Of a DNA stretch of 64,000 nt, positions 43,124-53,050 are shown piece by piece. The number at the start of each line of letters is the position of its first letter. The first letter of the stretch is position 1. This DNA comes from Triplophysa rosa. Taxonomy: Eukaryota > Chordata > Actinopteri > Cypriniformes > Nemacheilidae. The stretch lies in the NCBI RefSeq assembly GCF_024868665.1, contig NC_079901.1, positions 820,286 through 884,285 of the forward strand. Reading direction: 5' to 3'. The notes beneath the pieces were generated by a model, which made no database searches, was not told where the DNA came from, and was given only the letters and a program-made list of their open reading frames with translations. Made by a program: the position numbers and the translations under genes.

Positions 43124-43996
43124 ATGGATCTGAAGAAGTACTTCAACAGGATTGGGTTTACTGGCCGATATGACAAACCTGACCTTGACACTTTATCCAC
43201 CATCCACAAGCTGCATGTTATGAATATTCCCTTTGAGAACCTCAGCATCCACTGTGGGGAGAAGAACACTATAGACCTGTCAATCATCTATGATAAAATT
43301 GTCAAGAGCAGTCGAGGTGGCTGGTGTTGTGAAAACAACCTCTTGTTCTCATGGGTCCTAAGAGAGATGGGTTACAAATATACAACGCTAGGCTCCAAGG
43401 TGTTTAATAAGTTCAAAAATGATTTCTACCCTGTCGATTCTCATCTCATTAATCTGGTGGAGATCGATGGAAAACCTTACATCACAGATGTGAGCTATGG
43501 TGTGTCGTGTCAAATGTGGTATCCCTTAGAGATGATTTCAGGTAAAGATCAGCCACAGCCTCCAGGTGTGTTCCGTCTCCTAAATGACAGGATGAGGTGG
43601 GTTCTGGAGAAGACTGGAAGAAAGCAGCTGGTCAAGGATGACGCCTTTGCCAAATCTTCCCTTATCGACCAGCGCCTGTTGAAAACCATGTATTGCTTCA
43701 CATTAACACCACGTGTGCCCGATCACTTTCTGGAGATATCAGAGTGCCTGCAGACGAGTGCAGACTCTCGGTTTGTCCTCAAATCCATTTGTTCTTTGCA
43801 GACACCTACAGGTTTTAGAGCTCTGATTGGCTGGACGTTTAGTGAGATCACATTCAACCCGCGGGAGGACTTTGACTTGGTGGACATGAAGGAAATTCCA
43901 GACTGTGAGATGGAGGCTTTGCTGAGGGAGAAGTTTAATGTGGTGTTGGTTAATAAGTTCTCACCTAAGAACGACAAAGCTCATTACTTCATGTAA
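43124..43996 (+). CDS. Arylamine N-acetyltransferase, copy 2
   Basis: 290 codons, same architecture as copy 1 with Cys68, His107 and Asp122 all present. The open frame extends upstream to 42929, but the true start is the ATG at 43124 directly after the splice acceptor 'ctgttcctacag', at the same place as in copy 1. Differences from copy 1 that I can see: Lys5, Tyr102, Arg156, Gln168, Arg216-Phe217 and a different last five residues. Tyr102 is close to the catalytic His107 and could alter substrate preference, which is speculation. The 5' flank (42851-43123) is nearly identical to 21462-21688 plus 28841-28891 of copy 1 and lacks the hAT-like insertion. The 3' flank is much more diverged than the coding region. 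Confidence 0.93.
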   Translation: MDLKKYFNRIGFTGRYDKPDLDTLSTIHKLHVMNIPFENLSIHCGEKNTIDLSIIYDKIVKSSRGGWCCENNLLFSWVLREMGYKYTTLGSKVFNKFKNDFYPVDSHLINLVEIDGKPYITDVSYGVSCQMWYPLEMISGKDQPQPPGVFRLLNDRMRWVLEKTGRKQLVKDDAFAKSSLIDQRLLKTMYCFTLTPRVPDHFLEISECLQTSADSRFVLKSICSLQTPTGFRALIGWTFSEITFNPREDFDLVDMKEIPDCEMEALLREKFNVVLVNKFSPKNDKAHYFM

Positions 43997-44164
43997 TACT
44001 CAGTTAATATTCTACTATATGGTTATGAGTGTCCATTTCATTTTTAATGACAAGTGAGCAAAGACCATTTGATCTTCTCCACTGCCTAATGTTTTTACAG
44101 AATCAAAAAAGAAATGAAAAAGCAAAGCAAAAACATAAAATAAATGTACTATAATGTAAATCTA

Positions 44165-45089
44165 CACTGTAAAGAATTAACTCCAAAATGCTTTGCAGCT
44201 AGTTGCTTTATTCAACTTCAGCAGTCGAAGTTGGGCTAACTCGTATATAAAATATCAGTAAACTATTGGTTTAAGTTAAGTCTACCTTACTCAATAAGTT
44301 TGTTAAAGCAGAATAAGGGGTTGAGTGAACTACCAGTTTACTGGTTCTATAATACTTTTATATTTAAGTTTACTCAACTTGGTGCTCATGTCAACTGAAC
44401 TTAAATTGTTGAATTCATTAACTGTATACTTTTGAAAACCATAACAGACTATTTTAATTTTTGTATGATAAATATATGTAAAACAAAATACAGACGCAGT
44501 AAATATATTGCAGCATAGCAAAAATAAAAAACTACAACAGAATCTGCACTTATTATAACTATTTAAATCCTCTCTGTTCATATTCTTTGATCAATATAAA
44601 TAATAAAGACTTCAGGCACAAAGAATTATGGGTATTCCTCACAGCATTTTGAACTAATAAGTTTAAGTTTATTCAACTTGAAGTTTTAAATGTATGGATT
44701 TTATAGGTTAATAATCGAAATGAGCTAAGGTTTTTCCAAGTGATCATTAGTCTCGATTGTTTACAAGTATGGACAACTAAATTCTGCTGGAACTGAGTTT
44801 ACACAAACGAAATACACTAACAAAATGGTGTATCATATTTATAGAAATGCATTTATATGTTTTACATGTAAATATCAAATACGAAAAAGAATCCCTGAGT
44901 TAGGCAACTCTGATGCAGGAGAAATCCCAAGAAATGGTGCTTAACATCAACTGCACATGCTTATAATCATTTGTACACTGTTTTACTACCAAACTTGTGG
45001 TTGGAAGTTCACTTAGCTTTAAATGTTAAGTTGCCCATTCTAATTGTCTTAATTTCTCCAACAATATGTAAGTTGGAATTTTTACAGTG
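44165..45089. mobile_element. TA-flanked MITE in NAT copy 2 3' flank
   Basis: Ends 'cactgtaaag' and 'ttttacagtg' are inverted and flanked by TA (44163-44164 and 45090-45091). The 3' flank of NAT copy 1 reads continuously across the equivalent point (about 29908-29912, 'gatatctcgcaagtaaac'), so this 925-bp insertion is specific to copy 2. The interior contains several 'actcaactt' motifs and no transposase. Confidence 0.75.
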
Positions 45090-45775
45090 TAGCAAGTAAA
45101 CATTCAAATCATACACAGCTACAGCAAAAGCAAATTTACATTTTTGGCAAACTATAGTACAGAAATACCTGGGAATCCTGCAGTACTCGGCACTCCCTTC
45201 AGGCCACTGACTGACTTCATCAACAGCAATTGTAACCATTTTTACACCTTTTACAGAAAATAGGGTAACGCTTTAAATTAAGGCCCGCAATGTACCGCAT
45301 AATTAAACAGAATTTACAGCGTAATTATTAAACTTTACATATTGTTCCTCTTTATCTACAGATATGTACTGTAGAGGTACATTATTGTACCTATATTATC
45401 CTGGTACATATATTATCCTGCTTCCTGTTTCCTGCATCGCTGCCGGCAGCTTGTCTGTATCAGTGCTCTTATCACTTCGCTCTAATATTAGTGTATTTTA
45501 TTTTCGTTAATTATGATTGTCGTTGCTAACTTATCCTGATATCTCAATAACCCTGTTCCTGTTATTTACTTGGAAGAGTCTAAACCAAAAGTGATAGTTA
45601 ACTTAACGCCGTTAGCATAGCAATAGCGTGTTAGCTTGCTTTCTGTTCACACTGTGGAATATCATCTTGCCTCTGGTTTGTCTTGTGTGCTAACTGTTTC
45701 TCTTTTTAAGCGAGTATACTACGATCCATCGAGCAACCTTGGTAAGTTGGAATTGCACTTCAAATCCGGTGAGTT

Positions 45776-46645
45776 ATGGCTTCTATTCCTATTATTGTTA
45801 CTTGCACCTCATGTCATATGTTTAGCTTAGCCTTCTCTGTCAGCTGCGAGGGCTTTATATGCGATAAATGCAGGGAAATAGTTAGGCTGACAGAGAAGAT
45901 CTTAGAATTAGAGTCTCGCATCCAATCTTTATCTGAGGATAGTAAGAGTTTAACGACGATAGAAAACACTTTGGATGCGAGCAACATTAGCGCACACAGC
46001 TCGGTTCCGGTTGAAAATCCTCCGCAGCTGGGAAACTTCGTGACTGTGAGACGGCGTAGTCGCAGGACAAAACATCACTCGACCGTTCCGATTACAGTCT
46101 CGAACAGGTTTGCCCCGCTCAGTGACGCACCGACTGAGAAACCTGCTGAAAGTGCCCTAGTTATCGGTGATTCTATTGTTCGGAACGTTAACATAGAGGC
46201 ACCAGCCACCATAGTCCAATGTTTACCGGGAGCCAGAGCGCCTGACATCAAGTCAAATTTAAATGTGCTGGCTAAGGCTAATCGTAAATTCAGTAAGATT
46301 GTCATTCACGTCGGCACAAATGATGTTCGACTCCGTCAATCGGAGATCACAAAAGATAACATTAAAGAGGTGTGTGAGCTCGCAAGCATGATGTCAGACA
46401 CTGTAATATTCTCTGGCCCCCTCAATGCTTATCGTGGTGATGAGATTTATAGCAGATTATCATCACTAAATGGCTGGTTGTCTGAGTGGTGCCTGCAGAA
46501 TGATATAGTTTTTATAAATAACTGGAAGAGTTTTGAGGGCAGACCTGACCTGTTGAAACGAGATGGTCTCCATCCCTCCTGGGCTGGGACTTCCATCCTG
46601 TCTAGAAATATGGCAAAAAGTCTTAATGCTAATGCTAAAACTTGA
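45776..46645 (+). CDS. L2 ORF1: Cys-rich domain, coiled coil, SGNH esterase
   Basis: 289 codons. Residues about 10-35 have paired cysteines (C-x2-C, then C-x4-C-x2-C), resembling a zinc-binding or PHD-like motif. Residues 36-60 form a short Glu/Leu-rich coiled coil. The C-terminal half is an SGNH/GDSL hydrolase: 'VIGDSIVRN' (nucleophile Ser), 'VIHVGTNDVRLRQ' (GxND block) and 'RDGLHPSWAG' (Asp-x-x-His pair). Such ORF1 esterases are known from CR1/L2 LINEs, where their target (possibly lipids or acetyl groups) is not established. All catalytic residues look intact. Confidence 0.85.
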   Translation: MASIPIIVTCTSCHMFSLAFSVSCEGFICDKCREIVRLTEKILELESRIQSLSEDSKSLTTIENTLDASNISAHSSVPVENPPQLGNFVTVRRRSRRTKHHSTVPITVSNRFAPLSDAPTEKPAESALVIGDSIVRNVNIEAPATIVQCLPGARAPDIKSNLNVLAKANRKFSKIVIHVGTNDVRLRQSEITKDNIKEVCELASMMSDTVIFSGPLNAYRGDEIYSRLSSLNGWLSEWCLQNDIVFINNWKSFEGRPDLLKRDGLHPSWAGTSILSRNMAKSLNANAKT

Positions 46646-46810
46646 CTCGCTGGGGCCCAGGTCAGGGAGCAGACAGTATGGCTTAACCAACTGTCTGCTT
46701 GCCGTCTCACGTCGCAGAATACACAAAATGTACAACATGTAGTAATCCGTTCTCCCAAACATCACAAAATAGAGACTGTGTCTGTCCCCCGGATTAGCAA
46801 ACATAAAATA

Positions 46811-49741
46811 ATGCGTAAACCTCTTGAAAGTAATTTAATAAACGTTAAACAAACTAAACATGAACAAAATACAGATAATCAACTGTTACGACTCGGATTG
46901 CTAAATATTAGATCTCTCTCTAATAAAGCACTTTTTGTTAACGATATGATAACAGATCATAAAATAGACATGCTCTGTTTGACAGAAACATGGCTAAAAC
47001 CAGATGATTATATTGCTTTAAATGAATCTGTCCCCCAAGATTATTATTATAAACACGAGCCTCGTCTAAAAGGCAGAGGGGGAGGTGTCGCAGCACTTTA
47101 CAATAACTCTCTTAGCATTTCCCAGAAGTCGAACTCTAAATATAATTCTTTTGAAGTCATGGTTCTTCATGTTTCAACACCTAATACTAAAGATAAAACA
47201 CTTTTTAAATTGATTCTAGCTATTGTATATAGGCCTCCAGGGCACCACACAGATTTTATTAAAGAATTTGGTGGGTTCTTATCAGAACTAGTACTGGCCG
47301 CAGATAGACTCCTTGTCGTTGGTGACTTTAACATCCACGTAGATAACGTTACAGATGCCTTAGGAATGGCTTTCAAAGACACTCTTAACTCCATGGGCAT
47401 TAGTCAACATGTGTCAGGACCCACTCACCTTCGTAATCATACTTTAGATTTAATACTGTCTTACGGTATAAATGTGGACGACGTTAAAATCCTTCAGCAG
47501 AGTGAAGACATTTCGGATCATTATCTGGTATTATGTTTGCTTCACTGGCCTACGGCTGCAAATAAAACTCATTGTTACAAATATGGTAGAACAATAACTT
47601 CAACTACCAAAGATGCGTTTCTCGATAATCTGCCCGAATTGTCTCAAATCATGAGAAATAACGTTGAAGATCTTGACATTACCACTGAAAATTTTAATTC
47701 CACCTTCTCGGTAACGCTAGACAAAGTTGCTCCACTACGTTTAAAGAAGATTAAAAATGGCAGCCCCACACCGTGGTATAATGAACACACTCAGGCTCTA
47801 AAGAAAGCGGCCCGAAAAATGGAGCGCAACTTTAAGAAAACTAAATTAGAGGTATTTCGTACAGCATGGAAGGATAGTATTCGAAAATACAGGAAAGCCC
47901 TAATAACTTCTAGATCCGCCTACTTTTCATCACTAATAGAAGAAAACCAGCACAACCCTAGGTTTTTATTTAACACGGTGGCTAAATTAACAAAAAATAA
48001 ATCGTCAGTGACTTCTGATCCTGTATATCAGCATAGCAGTGATGAATTTATGAACTACTTCACATATAAAATCCAAGATATTAGAGAAAAAATTATAACA
48101 ATGCAATCAGAAGTGAAACCCGCTGAACAAACTAACTACAGCGCCCTTAAGGAGAAAATGCAATTATTTTATACCGTAGATCAAGATGAGCTGTCTAAAA
48201 TTATTAGATCATCTAAATCAACAACATGCATACTAGACCCTATACCTACAAATCTACTGAAAGAGATGCTCCCAGAAATTATAGATCCTCTTCTTGGTAT
48301 TATTAACTCATCTCTGACATTAGGACATGTGCCTAAAGCATATAAGGTGGCTGTTATAAGGCCCCTTGTCAAAAAACCCCAACTCGACCCTAGAGAACTA
48401 AGGAACTACAGGCCTATATCGAATCTACCTTTCATATCTAAAGTTCTGGAAAAAGTAGTTTCAACTCAATTATGCTCCTTCCTCCAAAGGAATGACATCA
48501 ATGAAGAATTCCAGTCTGGATTTAGAGCATGTCACAGTACAGAGACTGCTTTGATCAGAGTTACAAATGATCTGCTATTGGCGTCTGACCGAGGTTGTAT
48601 CTCGTTATTGGTGCTGCTAGACCTTAGTGCTGCATTCGATACCATTGACCACAGCACACTCCTACATAGACTCGAAAATTATGTCGGCATTAAGGGAATA
48701 GCTTTGAAATGGTTTAAATCTTATTTATCCGACCGTTTTCAATTTGTAGCAATAAACAATGAGGTGTCACGCAAATCGCAAGTCCAGTACGGTGTACCAC
48801 AGGGCTCAGTCTTAGGGCCTCTGCTCTTCGCATTATACATGCTACCTCTAGGAGATATAATAAAGCGACACGGAGTTAGCTTTCACTGTTATGCTGATGA
48901 TACTCAACTTTATATTTCCTCGAAGCCTCATGAAACACAGCAGTTCCATCGAATAATGGAATGCATAGTCGATATAAAAAACTGGATGAGTAACAACTTT
49001 TTATTACTGAACTCGGACAAAACGGAAGTGTTACTTATTGGACCGAAAACTGCTATAAGTAACAACCAAGAATACTGTTTAACTATTGACGGATGTTCCA
49101 TAAAACCCTCGTCGTCAGCAAAGAATCTTGGCGTTCTATTCGATAGTAATCTGTCATTTGAGAGCCACGTCGCCAACACCTGTAAAATTGCGTTTTTCCA
49201 TCTTAAGAATATATCTAAACTACGTCATATGCTGTCAATCTCAGATGCAGAGAAGTTAATTCATGCATTCATGACATCAAGACTAGATTACTGTAATGCA
49301 CTGTTAGGTGGTTGCCCTGCAGGCTTATTACAAAAACTCCAATTGGTCCAAAACGCGGCAGCTCGAGTTCTTACACGTACAAAAAAGTATGAACATATTA
49401 GCCCGGTTCTGTCAACCTTGCACTGGTTACCTATAAAGCATCGCGTTAACTTTAAAATCTTGCTTATTACCTATAAAGCCTTACATGGTTTAGCTCCTCA
49501 GTACTTGAATGAACTCCTTTTGTATTACAGTCCTTCACGTGCATTACGCTCTCAGGCGTCCTGTCAGTTGGTAATACCTAGAATTTCAAAATCAAGTGCA
49601 GGTGGTAGATCCTTTTCCTATCTAGCGCCTAAACTTTGGAATAGTCTTCCCTGCACTGTCCGGGAGGCAGACACACTCTGTCAGTTTAAATCTAGACTAA
49701 AGACGCATCTTTTTAATCTTGCATACACTACTCTTCCATAA
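46811..49741 (+). CDS. L2 ORF2: endonuclease and reverse transcriptase
   Basis: 976 codons from the ATG at 46811 (the frame is open to at least a GTG at 46778). N-terminal APE-like endonuclease: 'GLLNIRSL', 'LTETWL', 'GRGGGVA', 'IVYRPPG', '[10 protein letters not shown]', and the closing 'SDHYLV' His. RT: '[19 protein letters not shown]', '[13 protein letters not shown]', '[20 protein letters not shown]', and the catalytic '[10 protein letters not shown]' at residues about 694-703. The C-terminal region ends 'LAPKLWNSLPCTVREAD'. It nicks target DNA and primes reverse transcription. The lack of any stop suggests a young insertion that could still be competent. Confidence 0.9.
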   Translation: MRKPLESNLINVKQTKHEQNTDNQLLRLGLLNIRSLSNKALFVNDMITDHKIDMLCLTETWLKPDDYIALNESVPQDYYYKHEPRLKGRGGGVAALYNNSLSISQKSNSKYNSFEVMVLHVSTPNTKDKTLFKLILAIVYRPPGHHTDFIKEFGGFLSELVLAADRLLVVGDFNIHVDNVTDALGMAFKDTLNSMGISQHVSGPTHLRNHTLDLILSYGINVDDVKILQQSEDISDHYLVLCLLHWPTAANKTHCYKYGRTITSTTKDAFLDNLPELSQIMRNNVEDLDITTENFNSTFSVTLDKVAPLRLKKIKNGSPTPWYNEHTQALKKAARKMERNFKKTKLEVFRTAWKDSIRKYRKALITSRSAYFSSLIEENQHNPRFLFNTVAKLTKNKSSVTSDPVYQHSSDEFMNYFTYKIQDIREKIITMQSEVKPAEQTNYSALKEKMQLFYTVDQDELSKIIRSSKSTTCILDPIPTNLLKEMLPEIIDPLLGIINSSLTLGHVPKAYKVAVIRPLVKKPQLDPRELRNYRPISNLPFISKVLEKVVSTQLCSFLQRNDINEEFQSGFRACHSTETALIRVTNDLLLASDRGCISLLVLLDLSAAFDTIDHSTLLHRLENYVGIKGIALKWFKSYLSDRFQFVAINNEVSRKSQVQYGVPQGSVLGPLLFALYMLPLGDIIKRHGVSFHCYADDTQLYISSKPHETQQFHRIMECIVDIKNWMSNNFLLLNSDKTEVLLIGPKTAISNNQEYCLTIDGCSIKPSSSAKNLGVLFDSNLSFESHVANTCKIAFFHLKNISKLRHMLSISDAEKLIHAFMTSRLDYCNALLGGCPAGLLQKLQLVQNAAARVLTRTKKYEHISPVLSTLHWLPIKHRVNFKILLITYKALHGLAPQYLNELLLYYSPSRALRSQASCQLVIPRISKSSAGGRSFSYLAPKLWNSLPCTVREADTLCQFKSRLKTHLFNLAYTTLP

Positions 49742-50368
49742 TATAAATCTTCAGAGGGTTTAGGCTGCATTAGTTAGATCAACCGGAACCAAAAACACAA
49801 CTGATGTACTTGTTGCATCAAAGAGTACAGAACAGTACTCTACTCTCAGCCAGTCTTGTCTCATTGTTCCAAGGTTACCACAGCGAGCAGGATGCAGTTC
49901 ATGGCCTGACCTGATGGTAGAGCGGAGAATGGGAAGTGGGGACCTGACAAGAGCTGAGATGATAGAGCTGGATAAAGAAGGACGCGGTCTCTTGACATGT
50001 CTTCACCACAAAATGTCAAATGCTATTAGATTATTAATGATAATCTTAAACTATAATTTATTTTATTTTTAAGTTTATTTATTTTATTTAGCCTTGTTGT
50101 GCAAGTTCTCTGGAGCTTGTGCAGAGGCAGCAGCTTTTTTGTTTTGTGTGTGGGTGTGTCTGTCTTGTGTTTTCAACCTTTTCTTGTTTTTGCAGGTACA
50201 ACTTTGATTGTTTTGCTTGTAGTCAATGTGTCTCATGTACAGCTGCTTTGTAACAATGAAAATTGTAAAAGCGCTATATAAATAAAGTTGAGTATTGTTA
50301 CAATTAGTTACGTTGTAAATCCTGTTTAATTATGCGGTACATTGCGGGCCGTAATCTACAGCGTTACC

Positions 50369-50640
50369 GAAAATAAATCTGAAAACACACTTATTTTTTA
50401 ATACAGAAGTTCAATAAAATCATACTGTATGTTTTTAAACAAAGCAGAAGATATCCCAACAGCAAAAACACATAAATATGTTTTGAGTGTCATGAGTTAC
50501 ACATTAGTCAGTTTTTCTTTTGCTGCAGCACAACCTGACACACAGATATCTAACCGTCCAAACTACAGAGAGAGTGAATATCAAAACAACTGCAAGCTTG
50601 CAAACAATAGAAGTGCAACATCTACTAAATAATAAGAGTA
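50369..50640. other. NAT copy 2 distal flank
   Basis: Non-coding. It contains the right target duplication of the carrier element and unique-looking AT-rich sequence up to the UGT pseudogene. Confidence 0.4.
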
Positions 50641-50644
50641 CCAG

Positions 50645-52160
50645 GGCAGTTTGTGAGATTCTGTGCCAAGGTGAGCGGCACCTTTGTGTCTCATAACAAA
50701 CTCGATCCAGAAGATGGCGCTGTCTAAAGGCTCAACTAGTTTGTCTTTGTGAAGATGAGAAAGTTTCTACATACTCAGTCGGTAGGATGGCTCATCAATG
50801 ACTTCTGTTTTGCCGCGTGGCGTATGTTCCTATCTAGAGTTGCAACAGAGGGAATCTTGGCTCCTACTCTTTCCTGTAGTCAAAAAGGATTGCCAGAAAA
50901 GTGGAATTCCAACTATTGGAATACCGTGATACAAAGCTTCCTGAACCCCATTGGTTCCTCCATGTGCTACAAAAACTTTAGTCTTTGGATGTCCTAGAAG
51001 ATCGTTCTGTGGCATCCAGTCAAGCAGTAATGTGTTGTTGACCAGAGCAGACGGTCTCTTTCCAGTGTACCTCCAAATCACCTTCTGAGGGAGCCGAGCA
51101 AAAGCAGCAGCTATTTCCTCTGTTACACCATCTGGTAGGTCACTGACAAAGGTCCCATGATGATGACGACGCCATGTTCTCCAGAACTTTGCATAAATTC
51201 CTCCAGGTCACGTGGAAGGGCCTTCGCTGGTTTGCACTGGAAGCTGCCGATGTAGATAACATTTGGCATGGATGGACGTGGAAACTCAAAAACAAAATCA
51301 ACCCTCATCAGCCATATGTCAGCTCGCTTAAGAAGTTCATGAAAACGTACTCGTGCATGCAAATATATGTCACAGAGTGCTTGATACTGGCTCTGTTAAA
51401 AGCCTGTTGGGAAGGTCCATTAACAAATAAAGAAAACATTTTTAACTCTTTGAAAGAATGTTATTTTATCTGTGTGTCCCGATCCTGTTATGGGGATGTA
51501 GGACAGCGGTGAGGGAGCGAGGTCTAAGTGTCCCGCACCGGTTACGGTCCATCTCACATTATAGACCATAGGAAGCTTGAGTTTATGAGCCAGAATGATG
51601 CCAGTGCCCCAAGCTGGGTCAGTGAACATCAGATCATAATGCTTTTCTTTCAATTACTTATATATATATATCCAATATATTTATTGCAAGCTGACATCCC
51701 ATTGACTTTATAAATGGCACTAAACATCTCCCGTTACCATCTTATAAAACTCAACCAAGAGCTCCTTCCTCTTTCATTATCAATCATATTGTTTAGCATT
51801 TATTTTTTACAAATCCTTCATCAAGTGCCGTGGTGTTAGGTACAGTTATTGACTTGTAATATGTGGAGTTCTCCTTGACATTACATCAACTGTGTGTCCC
51901 TCACCATGCAACTTGATGATGACCTCCATATTCACCCAATGACTTCCCTCCAAAGGGGCCACCAAGATTTTACCACCATTACAAAAAGAACAAAAAAATG
52001 TTGAAATTGTCATCCAAATTCTGAGAGAAATCAAGATCCTTAAAAACTGTGTCTTCTTGTCTGTAATTGATAAAATGTGTTTCCATTGTCCCTTATGTTT
52101 TAATTCCAGATCAATCAATCTATGATGCGACAGAACTAATTTAATAAACAGAACTGATTT
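50645..52160 (-). pseudogene. UDP-glucuronosyltransferase pseudogene
   Basis: On the minus strand fragments in different frames follow the order of a UGT. At 52000-51850, 'GGKILVAPLEGSHWVNMEVI' is the mature N-terminus. At 51653-51420, 'DLMFTDPAWGTGIILAHKLK' and 'LPMVYNVRW' are mid-domain. At 51362-51123, 'RFHELLKRADIWLMRVDFVF' and 'FPRPSMPNVIYIGSF' lead into the donor domain. At 51081-50830, 'NTLLLDWMPQNDLLGHPKTK' and 'VFVAHGGTNGVQEALYHGIP' form the UDP-sugar signature. The remnant of the C-terminal '[15 protein letters not shown]' block is near 50690. At least five stops or frame changes separate these, so no protein is possible. The continuous arrangement fits a single-exon fish UGT5-type gene or a processed copy. 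Confidence 0.85.
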
Positions 52161-53050
52161 CAAGTGTTATGTCTATATAAAAGTTGTATTCATCATATAA
52201 TACTAAATTGTATCGATATATATATATTTATATCTTGTAATAGACCTACAAGGACCCACTTATACAATGTAAAAAAAACAGACTCTAATAAATTCTTGAA
52301 GTGCACAATAGACTGGAAAAATAAACTGAAAATCCAATTCTTTTAAATAAAATTAATAAAAAAAACATGAACTTAAAAACATGAAGAGTGTACTTACAGT
52401 TAAGTTGAGTGGTATAATACATGTTTTGCCTTGTTCAGTGTTGTAATTTTATTTTCGAATGGTCTCAAAATAAGCAGTTTACCCCTTTAGCACTTCACCC
52501 TGTCAATGTGAAAGGTCAATATTCTCATGTGCCGTGAACAGCTTACAGCAAAACAAGATCAAAGTGTAGTTTATTTATAGTTTGTCAATTTCAATTACAC
52601 TGATATTTTAATCACATATAAACTGTCCTATTTAGTCTCATAATTTCTACAGAAATATATTTTACCAATGGTTCTGCACACTTGTCTAGTGTAAAAACAA
52701 ACCCTTTAATGTATGTTAAATCTGAACTTGGGTGTGCATGACATAAGGGTATTCCGAAAGTTTTCACCCCTTTGAATTTTGTGTACAATGAAAAATTATA
52801 TATTCACATGTGTCACGGCCAGTTCATTCTCGACCCTAACATAAAGAGGATCACACATACAAACAAATGTTTTGAATGCAAGATTATTTATTTAAAGGTG
52901 TCCTGAACTGCGCTTGTTTATTGATTTATACAACAGTATGAGGTCTACTTATGACGTTCGCGTGGTTTTTACATTCAAAAACATCAAAATCAATAAGTAA
53001 TAGGTTATTTTCTACTCGGGTTTTGAGGCCGTCTCGTCAAACACTCTGTT
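52161..53050. repeat. Non-coding segment duplicated from the NAT copy 1 3' side
   Basis: 52235-52890 aligns over its length with 29985-30560 (shared 'caaggacccactta', 'caaagtgtagtttatttata'-like, 'ggttctgcacacttgtctag' and 'accctaacataaagaggatc' segments) with scattered indels. Beyond 52895 a different sequence begins ('aaaggtgtcctgaactgcgc'), probably a MITE edge, up to the LINE fragment. Confidence 0.65.

Larger units (their letters stand above)
45405..50284 (+). mobile_element. L2-clade LINE, apparently full length
   Basis: Contains a 5' UTR, ORF1 (45776-46645), ORF2 (46811-49741) and a 3' end with 'gcagctgctttgtaacaatg' and 'aaaagcgctatataaataaa' followed by a short repeated tail. Both ORFs are open over their entire length. 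The start at about 45405 is approximate, since the border with the carrier is not marked. A 5'-truncated relative lies at 56930-57345 and a longer sister at about 59800-64000. Confidence 0.85.
45264..50368. mobile_element. hAT-like TIR element carrying a full-length L2
   Basis: Termini 'ggtaacgctttaaattaagg' (left) and, inverted at the right, 'ggtaacgctgtagattacgg' continue as about 60 bases of near-identical inverted repeat ('cccgcaatgtaccgcataat'). Flanking octamers gaaaatag / gaaaataa match at 7 of 8. The non-LINE part is only about 250 bp, so the carrier is a small non-autonomous element into which the L2 inserted. Confidence 0.75.

Noticed and set aside
28892..52160. Functional phase II detoxification cluster (two NATs plus UGT)
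   Set aside because: The UGT is riddled with stops and frame changes; only the NAT genes can be functional.
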